Assembly (NCBI RefSeq): GCF_001613245.1 | Contig: NZ_BDBZ01000045.1 | Coordinates: forward strand, 32,118 to 96,117 | Source of the DNA: Nocardia speluncae NBRC 108251 | GTDB taxonomy: Bacteria; Actinomycetota; Actinomycetes; Mycobacteriales; Mycobacteriaceae | Direction: 5' to 3' | DNA length: 64,000 bases | Shown here: piece after piece, positions 57,971-64,000 of the stretch | Layout: every line of letters begins with the position of its first letter | Numbering within the stretch: the first letter of the stretch is position 1 | Position numbers and translations under genes: made by a program | Notes under the pieces: model-generated | What the model was told of the DNA's origin: nothing | Databases searched by the model: none | The model's input: only the letters and a program-made list of their open reading frames with translations

Positions 57971-58630
57971 TTGAGTACCCATGTTCTCCGCTGTGCCGAT
58001 GCTCCGGTACCCATTGCGCTCGCCGCCCAGCCCACCAGCCAAACCGCGGCTGTTCCCGATACCACTCTGATCGACGAGCTGTTGCCGGTGCTGGCAGCGG
58101 ATAGCCTGCCGCGGCTGATCGTGCTCGGTGACGATGCCGCACTGGCGGCTGTCCTCACCCATCTGATGCGGACCGAGCGTCTGCACGTTGAGGTGGGCTA
58201 TGTGCCGCCGGATCACACCTGTGCGGCGCGGGCCTATCAACTCGATACCGGGAGCGCCGCGGCGCGCCGCGCGCTGGAGGGCACACCCGAAGAGGTGCCG
58301 CTGATCCGTGACGACACCGGCACAGTACTGGTGGGCCGGGCCGAGATCACCGGTGTGAACGGGACGCCGCTCACCGGTGAGGCCTACGTGGACGAGACAC
58401 AGCTGTTCTCCGGCGAGGTCCGGGCGATGTTCGTGACCCCGACCCTGGAACTGCCCGGCGTCCGGGCCGGTGTGCCGCGCCGTTTCCGGCGCCCGCGCTG
58501 GACCGCAGGACGCGCCGCCCAGCTCGGTACTCCCGCTGCCGTGATCAACCGCGACGGTGTGCAGAGCGACCGGACGGTGCCGCGGGCGAGTTTCTACCGC
58601 CACCATGAGTCCTGGTTGCTGGTCCGATGA
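57971..58630 (+). CDS. conserved hypothetical protein (Rv0358-like)
   Basis: 219 residues from TTG 57971, preceded by GAGGAGGG; GTG 57938 is an alternative. The first half reads LIDELLPVLAADSLPRLIVL, GDDAALAAVLTHLMRTERLH and VEVGYVPPDHTCAARAYQL. The second half is a small beta domain with RDDTGTVLVGRAEITG and GEAYVDETQLFSGEVRAMFV, then FRRPRWTAGRAAQLGTPAAV. The position between purA and an M50 protease gene matches Rv0358, whose function is unknown. A possible resemblance to a diacylglycerol-kinase-like C-terminus is too weak to claim. Confidence 0.8.
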   Translation: MSTHVLRCADAPVPIALAAQPTSQTAAVPDTTLIDELLPVLAADSLPRLIVLGDDAALAAVLTHLMRTERLHVEVGYVPPDHTCAARAYQLDTGSAAARRALEGTPEEVPLIRDDTGTVLVGRAEITGVNGTPLTGEAYVDETQLFSGEVRAMFVTPTLELPGVRAGVPRRFRRPRWTAGRAAQLGTPAAVINRDGVQSDRTVPRASFYRHHESWLLVR

Positions 58631-58676
58631 ACGGCGACCGTCCGGCAGTGGCTCCGGCATCGACCGCGGTGCAACT

Positions 58677-59456
58677 GTGAGCGGCGGTGTCACGGCGCTG
58701 CGCCGGGGTGCGGTCCGGCCCAGCCCGGTCTTCCTGCTGGTGGTGCTGCTGGCGGTGGCCGGCGGTGTGCTCGCCTGGAACGCGGAACTGGATTCGGCCT
58801 GGGCGAAGGCCGGGGTTTTCGTCCTGGTCGTCTTCGGCTGGGTGGTGAGCTTGTGTTTGCACGAATTCGCCCACGCATATCTCGCGTGGCGCGCCGGGGA
58901 CCGTGAGGTCGAGCTGCGCGGGTATCTGACGTTGAACCCGCTCAAATACAGTCATCCGCTGCTGTCGATCGTGCTGCCGATGGTGTTCATCGCGCTCGGC
59001 GGTATCGGGCTGCCCGGCGGAGCCGTGTACATCCACGCCCATCAGGTGCCGCCGCGGACCCAGCGGCTGATCAGCGCCGCGGGTCCGGCGGTGAATGCGC
59101 TGTGCGCGCTGGTGTTGCTGCTGATCGTGCGACTGTTCGGCAGCGCGCAGGACAATCCGGCGTTCTGGTTCGGACTGAGCTTTCTGGCGTTTCTCCAGGT
59201 GACGGCGACGCTGCTGAATCTGCTGCCGATACCCGGTCTCGACGGATACGGGATTGTGGAACCGTCGCTGAGCTACCGGACCCGGCGCGGGCTGGATCAG
59301 TTCAAACCGTTCGGCATGCTCATCCTGTTCGCCCTGTTGTTCACTCCCGCGATCAACGAGGTGTTCTTCGACGCCGTGTACGCCCTGTACGACTTTTCCG
59401 GGGTTTCGGAACAGTGGTCCCGGTACGGCGGATATCTGACCCGGTTCTGGGCGTAG
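58677..59456 (+). CDS. M50 (site-2-protease-like) family membrane metalloprotease
   Basis: 259 residues from GTG 58677. Membrane helices include PSPVFLLVVLLAVAGGVLAW and VFVLVVFGWVVSLC. The zinc motif HEFAH lies at 62-66, and the second ligand motif is LLNLLPIPGLDGYGIVEP. No PDZ domain is present. The length and place match Rv0359. It should cut membrane-embedded substrates, but none is known. The 3' end is followed by about 260 bases before the convergent FUSC gene. Confidence 0.88.
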   Translation: MSGGVTALRRGAVRPSPVFLLVVLLAVAGGVLAWNAELDSAWAKAGVFVLVVFGWVVSLCLHEFAHAYLAWRAGDREVELRGYLTLNPLKYSHPLLSIVLPMVFIALGGIGLPGGAVYIHAHQVPPRTQRLISAAGPAVNALCALVLLLIVRLFGSAQDNPAFWFGLSFLAFLQVTATLLNLLPIPGLDGYGIVEPSLSYRTRRGLDQFKPFGMLILFALLFTPAINEVFFDAVYALYDFSGVSEQWSRYGGYLTRFWA

Positions 59457-59720
59457 CCCGGATAAGCTGGGCCCGCCCGGCGCGGCTCCGGCCGGACGGG
59501 CCCGGATACCCCGCCCGGCCTGCGTCCGGGTATCCGAACGTGCGGCGCGCGGCAGCGCCGTCCGTCGGCAACGCGGCGTGTGGGTGGGGTCCCGACCGTA
59601 CCGGCATAACCGATTCGGCCATGTTTCACATTAGTTCACGACCCTGCGAACGGTAACGGGTAGTCCACTACGCGGAAAACCGGCGCGTGCGCGCGGCCGA
59701 TCCGCGTAGCGGCACCGCAC

Positions 59721-60887
59721 TCAATTCTGGGGCGTGACATATGGGTTGGGCACGGTCGGCGGCAGCAGGGCCATCGCCGAAATCCGCTGCACCCCGCAGA
59801 CCTGCATGAGATCCACCAGGGTGGATCGAATCTGCGCGAAAACCACATGCGACGACAAACCCGAACCTGCGACCAGTTCCGGCCGAGCCTGTTTGGCCAC
59901 CGACCGCAGGGCGCGGGCTGCTTCGGCCCGGTCGGGTTGTTCGCCGCGATCGGCCAGCACCATGCGCCGGACCACATCGACCGCCTCCGCCAGCCGCTCC
60001 ACCTCGTCGATCAGCCCCGGATTGAGGATTTCGTCGTCACGCACCAAGGTCAGCGAACGCCGCAGCAGTACGCGGGTGTTGCGGACCGCGTTGTCGAGCG
60101 GATCGGCCGCCGCGCGTAATCGCTCCAGCCGGTCCCGGGAATTCCAGTAGAGCGGCGAGAGACGGATCACCTCACGCCCGCCCTCCAGCGATTTGCGCAG
60201 CGAATCCAATTGCTGCTGGGTGGCGCGGACCGCGGTGAGCGCATCGCGGATCTTGCTCGGATCCTGTTCCAGCAGACCCTGCCCGCAATCGGCGAGCGAT
60301 TTGCCCATCACGCCGAGAATTGCCGCCGCCTGCTCCCGGGCCCGGCGCACCGGATGAAGCGGTAGTGCGGCGACAACCACTACCCCCACCAGGCCGCCGA
60401 TCAAGGCGTCGACCATCCGGGACAGGCCGGCCCCCGATTCCGGCGGCATCAAAGTCGCCACCAGTACCGCCGAACCGGACGCCTGGATACCGATGATGGG
60501 CCCGCCGTCCAGGAAGATCGCCAGCGCCATGGCCGCGGCCACCACCAGTGCGATCTGCCACACCCCGGTCCCGACCTGGGAAATGAACAGATCGCCGACG
60601 CCGATCCCGAGGGCCACCCCTACGACGAGCTCGAGTGAACGCCGCAACCGTGCCCCGAGGGCGGTGCCGATCGAGACGATGGCGGCCGTGGGTGCGAAGA
60701 AGGGCAGTGGATGGCCGACCACATCCTTGGCCAGGAACCAGGCCAAGGCCGCGGCCAGCGAGCACTGCAGAATCGGAAGCGCCGACAGGCGCAGCCGGGT
60801 CCAGGAACGCTGAAGGCGCTTGGTGCCCCGGTCCCGGGCTCGGGATACTCGAGAGGTCGGGTCGCTCACGGGCGCGGATGCGTTCAA
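59721..60887 (-). CDS. FUSC/aromatic-acid-exporter-like membrane protein
   Basis: 388 residues from TTG 60887, which overlaps the DUF3151 stop (TTGA). Five or six helices lie in the first half (LQCSLAAALAWFLAKDV, FAPTAAIVSIGTALGARLRR, LVVGVALGIGVGDLFI, IALVVAAAMALAIFL, ALIGGLVGVVVVAALPL). The rest is a long cytoplasmic helical domain (SLADCGQGLLEQDPSKIRDA, LDSLRKSLEGGREVIRLSPL). The FUSC family includes aromatic-acid efflux proteins; the cargo is unknown. It is translationally coupled to the DUF3151 gene. Confidence 0.83.
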   Translation of the reverse strand: MNASAPVSDPTSRVSRARDRGTKRLQRSWTRLRLSALPILQCSLAAALAWFLAKDVVGHPLPFFAPTAAIVSIGTALGARLRRSLELVVGVALGIGVGDLFISQVGTGVWQIALVVAAAMALAIFLDGGPIIGIQASGSAVLVATLMPPESGAGLSRMVDALIGGLVGVVVVAALPLHPVRRAREQAAAILGVMGKSLADCGQGLLEQDPSKIRDALTAVRATQQQLDSLRKSLEGGREVIRLSPLYWNSRDRLERLRAAADPLDNAVRNTRVLLRRSLTLVRDDEILNPGLIDEVERLAEAVDVVRRMVLADRGEQPDRAEAARALRSVAKQARPELVAGSGLSSHVVFAQIRSTLVDLMQVCGVQRISAMALLPPTVPNPYVTPQN

Positions 60888-61327
60888 TCCAGACCGAGTG
60901 CCCCGGCCGCCCGCGGATCACAATCCTCGAGCAGGTCCAGGCAGCGGGCGTACTCGTCGGTTTCGCCGACGGCCTGCGCCGCCTTCGCCAGCGCTCCCAC
61001 GCTGCGCAGGAAACCACGGTTGGGTTCGTGCTCCCACGGCACCGGGCCGAAACCCTTCCAGCCGTTGCGGCGCAGCAGATCCAATCCGCGGTGGTAGCCG
61101 GTACGGGCGAATGCGTAGGCGGCGACAACATCGTGGTTGATCGGTTCCGCGGCGTCCGCGGCACGATCCAGGGCGGCCTCGGCCAGCGCCGCCCAGGCGA
61201 TCGAAGCGGCCGGATTTTCGGCGGCCACTTGCACCGGGTCGGTGCCCGCGTCGAGCGCGTCTTCCGCCGCATGCAGTTCAGGAAGGAGTACAGGTTGCGG
61301 TCCGAGCAGATCACCGAACGAGGTCAT
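60884..61327 (-). CDS. DUF3151 family protein (Rv0360c-like)
   Basis: 147 residues from ATG 61327 (ATG 61336 is the alternative). It begins TSFGDLLGPQPVLLPELHAA and continues AENPAASIAWAALAEAALDR, AAYAFARTGYHRGLDLLRRN, GWKGFGPVPWEHEPNRGFLR and ARCLDLLEDCDPRAAGALGL. The helical, tetratricopeptide-like pattern and length match DUF3151, a conserved actinobacterial family of unknown function, and position matches Rv0360c. It is divergent from the long acidic protein gene, with an 85-base shared gap. Confidence 0.88.
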   Translation of the reverse strand: MTSFGDLLGPQPVLLPELHAAEDALDAGTDPVQVAAENPAASIAWAALAEAALDRAADAAEPINHDVVAAYAFARTGYHRGLDLLRRNGWKGFGPVPWEHEPNRGFLRSVGALAKAAQAVGETDEYARCLDLLEDCDPRAAGALGLD

Positions 61328-61412
61328 GCGGTTCATTGTGCACGGCCGCCGGGAATGCTCGATAGGCTGGCCTTCTACGTCACATTTTGTTTGCCAGCAA
61401 CGAGGGGTACAG

Positions 61413-64000
61413 GTGCCGCACCCGACCGACGACGAGAAACCGACGCGCTCCGAATCCGGACCCGGCTCGCCCACCGCGCCGCCGGACACAACGGACACCG
61501 GAACACAGCTGTCGCAGGCAGCCGGCGCGGTGACCTCCCGGATCCGCCGGACGCTCGGTCGAGGAAGCGGTGCCGACCCCGCCCCTGGGGAGAGCAACGC
61601 CCCCACCGAGGCCATTCCGCGGGCGTCGGCGTGCGGTTCCGACACCGCCGAAGCTGCGGACGTGGCATCGGAAGGTGACGCCGAGACGCAGGCCATCCGG
61701 ACCTCTTCCGCGGAGCGAGCTGCCGGAGCCCGCAGTGGATCTCCGGCGTCCACGGAAGGCGATGAACCGGGACCGAAGCGGGGCGCCGACGTGTCGGATG
61801 AAAAGCCCGGGCGGGCAGATGTTTCCGCGGTGAATTCGGGTTCGGCCGAGGAGAGCAGTGCCGAGCCGGCGGGCGGGAAGAAGGATTCGAGCGGCAGGCC
61901 GGCGGGGAGTGACTCCGCCGAGGACGCTTCGGATTCGACGACCGAGCCGGACGAGCGGTCCGAGGCAGAAGCCGCTCCGACCGGTGCCAAGACCCCTGAA
62001 CAGGCAGATCGTCGGCCGGAGGGTGCCGATCGGCCGGCCGAAGACGGTGCAGCCGCCGACTCGGCAGAGCCGGGCGCACCGAACGCTTCCGAGGATCCAT
62101 CCGATACGGAGGCTTCCGCAGAAACCGAAAGCGCTGTTCCAGCAGCCGCGGGCACGCCTGCCGGCGAGACACCGACGGCGTCCGGCACCGCGAAATCTGC
62201 GAATGCTGCCGCGCCGGAGGCGTCCGGCGAATCGGCCACCGGTACCGCACAAGCAGAAGCAGAACGAGCGGCCGGCGGACCACCGGAAGCCGCTGCGAAG
62301 GACGCCGACGGGCGCGCGGGCTCCGGCCGCCCGGCCGGTACGACCGAAGCTGCCGCGGATTCGGCCTCCGATGCCGCCGAGCCGGGGCAGGCCCGGTCGA
62401 ATGATTCGACAGCCAAGGGCACCGACCGGGCTGCTGGTGCCCCGGGTACCGCAGGCCGGGGGGATCCGAAATCGGCTGCTGAGAAGGAAACGGACGATCC
62501 GCAGGTTCTGGCCGGTGAACCGGTTGGTGGATCGGCCGTTTCGGCCGGGTCGGCCGATGAGTCCGGCAGCGCGGTTGACGGACCAGCCGGGTCCACTGCC
62601 GCGGCGGCCGACGCCGCGGACTCCGGGGCCGATTCCGAAACGGCAGAACCGACCGAAGCCTCGAAGAAGGCGACTGCCTCCGGTGGTGCCGCAGCCGCGG
62701 TTGGTGGCGCCGCAGTGGCGGCGAGCGTCGCGGCGACGTCCGCCGCTGGGAATGCCGCCGCAGATGGTGAAGCCGCAGAGGGTGAAGCTGCTGGGGATGC
62801 CGGCGCAGAGGGGGAAGCTACTGGGGATGCCGGCGCAGAGGGGGAAGCTACTGGGGATGTCGCCGTAGACGGTGAAGCCGCCGGCGATGCCGCCGCTGCC
62901 GGGGATGGCCGGTCGCTCGTCGGTGGTTCCGGGGAATCGGTGACAAACTCCGCGACTACGCCCGGTACTGCGGGGCAGGCCGATGGCAGCGCAGATCCGG
63001 TGCAGCCGGAAACCGGGGACGACTCCGGAACGCCGGAAACAGTCGCGGGGGCGGGTACCGGGGAATCCGGAGCCGTTTCCGGGGTCGCGCCCGGTAGCGA
63101 AGGCGGTCCCGCGGGGCAGCCCGGCGGCGGGGAAGATGCGGCCCGGTCGGCCGAAGGGGACAGTTCAGGCGAATCGGAAGGGGCTACCGAGGCCGCGCCC
63201 GGAGGCGCCGGGAGTTCGCCGGAACAGACCGGCGGCAAACAAGACGCGGAGCAGGTGGAAGCTGCGGAGTCGGGTAAAAATGCCGGGGTCCGGGCGGATA
63301 GTGCGGAGGGTTCCGGGGCGCCGGTCGCCGGAAAGGCCGGTGCGGCACAGCCGGTCGACGGGAGTAGCTCCGGGCGGACAGATACGGATGCCGCTACGCA
63401 GTCCGGCGATGCGGGCCCTGCCCCGGATGCGGGTGGCAAGCAGGACGCGCCGTCGGCTCCTGCGACCGGTTCCGTCGTATCGGAAGCGGGTACCGCTGAG
63501 GCGCTCCATACCGAGGAACAGGCGGACGACCGGCAGGTGGCGTCCGGCGATGTAGTTGCGGGCGGGTCGGAAGCCGGCGCCGCAGCGGAAGGCAGCGAGG
63601 CCGGCCGGGCGGGGTCCGACGAGGCCGGCACCGGTGATTCGGAAGCGGAGGATCGCCCTGGTGCGTCCGGCGAGTCCGAGCCGGGGCCGGGCAACGGGGA
63701 GGCACGGACGGTCGTGATTCCGCGGCAGCCGCGGCCGGACGAGGCGCGCACCGTCGCTATGCCCGTGCAGAAGCCGGATCCCGACGCGACCGCGCGGATC
63801 GATATGAACGAGGTGCGCAAGGCCGGCAGGCCGGCCCAGGCACCCGGTGGCCCGCAGGGGCCCGGCCGGACCGATCGCGTCGGGCCGGGGGCGGCGGCGC
63901 TGTCGAAACCCCCCGCCACCCCGCGGCCGCAGTCGGGTCCGAAACGGCCCGGGCCGCAGGCGCCGGGCCGGCCCGATCAGCCCGCGCCGCAGCGTGCGGG
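61413..64000 (+). CDS. very long low-complexity acidic protein, 3' end outside window (possible Rv0361-like membrane protein)
   Basis: Reading starts at GTG 61413, preceded by GAGGGG, and stays open to the window end (862 codons and still running). After PHPTDDEKPTRSESGPGSP, the sequence is almost entirely Ala, Gly, Glu, Asp, Ser, Thr and Pro, with no cysteine-rich or hydrophobic folded stretch apart from GGAAAAVGGAAVAASVAATS near residue 430. Toward the end it turns proline and arginine-rich (ARTVVIPRQPRPDEARTVAM; PATPRPQSGPKRPGPQAPGR). A shorter mycobacterial neighbour of Rv0360c is the membrane protein Rv0361, so a membrane helix and a small exterior domain may lie beyond the edge. The head is probably disordered. 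Confidence 0.7.
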   Translation, partial: MPHPTDDEKPTRSESGPGSPTAPPDTTDTGTQLSQAAGAVTSRIRRTLGRGSGADPAPGESNAPTEAIPRASACGSDTAEAADVASEGDAETQAIRTSSAERAAGARSGSPASTEGDEPGPKRGADVSDEKPGRADVSAVNSGSAEESSAEPAGGKKDSSGRPAGSDSAEDASDSTTEPDERSEAEAAPTGAKTPEQADRRPEGADRPAEDGAAADSAEPGAPNASEDPSDTEASAETESAVPAAAGTPAGETPTASGTAKSANAAAPEASGESATGTAQAEAERAAGGPPEAAAKDADGRAGSGRPAGTTEAAADSASDAAEPGQARSNDSTAKGTDRAAGAPGTAGRGDPKSAAEKETDDPQVLAGEPVGGSAVSAGSADESGSAVDGPAGSTAAAADAADSGADSETAEPTEASKKATASGGAAAAVGGAAVAASVAATSAAGNAAADGEAAEGEAAGDAGAEGEATGDAGAEGEATGDVAVDGEAAGDAAAAGDGRSLVGGSGESVTNSATTPGTAGQADGSADPVQPETGDDSGTPETVAGAGTGESGAVSGVAPGSEGGPAGQPGGGEDAARSAEGDSSGESEGATEAAPGGAGSSPEQTGGKQDAEQVEAAESGKNAGVRADSAEGSGAPVAGKAGAAQPVDGSSSGRTDTDAATQSGDAGPAPDAGGKQDAPSAPATGSVVSEAGTAEALHTEEQADDRQVASGDVVAGGSEAGAAAEGSEAGRAGSDEAGTGDSEAEDRPGASGESEPGPGNGEARTVVIPRQPRPDEARTVAMPVQKPDPDATARIDMNEVRKAGRPAQAPGGPQGPGRTDRVGPGAAALSKPPATPRPQSGPKRPGPQAPGRPDQPAPQRA
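62781..62900 (+). repeat. in-frame 30-bp repeats in the acidic protein gene
   Basis: Units start at 62781, 62811, 62841 and 62871. The stretches 62782-62840 and 62811-62859 are near identical (GGGGAAGCTACTGGGGATGC recurs exactly except for the final base). They encode decapeptides of the form GEA-(A/T)-GDAGAE. The 30-base length keeps the frame. Confidence 0.85.

Noticed and set aside
61328..63919. Minus-strand open frame of about 860 codons extending upstream of the DUF3151 gene
   Set aside because: It is the complement of the acidic protein gene; only its last part (60884-61327) is a real protein with family features.

Overview
The window is high-GC DNA typical of a mycolate-type actinobacterium, most likely Nocardia or a close relative. 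The evidence is pervasive GC-rich third positions, many GTG and TTG starts, HspR/HAIR-controlled chaperone genes, paired secreted S1 (alpha-lytic-type) proteases and a gene set that, from memory, matches two blocks around Rv0321-Rv0353 and Rv0357c-Rv0385 of Mycobacterium tuberculosis. The species call is inference; no 16S or other marker RNA is present.

Layout. 1-5.8 kb: a crotonase cut by the window edge, an alpha/beta hydrolase, a small lipoprotein, an overlapping pair of flavin reductase genes, a decayed XRE regulator gene, a GNAT acetyltransferase and rsgA. 5.8-9.7 kb: an accessory patch ending beside a tRNA-Gly(CCC) gene. It holds a possible small leader ORF, gene debris, a two-gene module whose second gene carries a PD-(D/E)XK-like nuclease domain and a frameshift, an ISL3-type transposase remnant, and an XRE regulator whose upstream region has three palindromic sites. 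9.9-30.5 kb: core genes dcd, a TetR gene with a doubled operator and its divergent partner, an XRE/tetratricopeptide regulator with a divergent small gene, an aminotransferase, a YibE/F membrane protein, an actin-fold membrane protein, udgA, a YdcF protein, two acyl-CoA dehydrogenases, a phytanoyl-CoA-type dioxygenase, a PPOX/F420-type protein, a large Fe-S oxidoreductase with a long repetitive tail, and a secreted glycine-zipper protein.

30.9-45 kb: two tandem secreted S1 proteases, a second actin-like membrane protein, then the heat-shock block dnaK-grpE-dnaJ-hspR, two ferredoxin-reductase-type genes (one fused to a globin as a flavohaemoglobin) and divergent clpB. HAIR elements precede both dnaK and clpB, so HspR made here should repress both. 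45-64 kb: a DUF5666 protein, a membrane-anchored acidic protein, pyrE, a FabH-like ketosynthase with a YhhN-type membrane protein, a DUF4190 protein, a TrmH-family methyltransferase, a GH76 protein, two DedA proteins, class II fba, an EmbR-like SARP-FHA regulator, purA, an Rv0358-like gene, an M50 protease, a FUSC membrane protein, a DUF3151 protein and the start of a very long low-complexity acidic protein that runs off the right edge.

The least understood parts are the 5.8-9.6 kb accessory patch, the two actin-fold/membrane/Pro-Thr proteins, the nine-copy basic repeat tail on the Fe-S oxidoreductase, the 25-bp tandem array at 49.7 kb, and the disordered acidic protein at the right end. Everything is read by eye; homology statements come from motif recognition and memory, not database searches.
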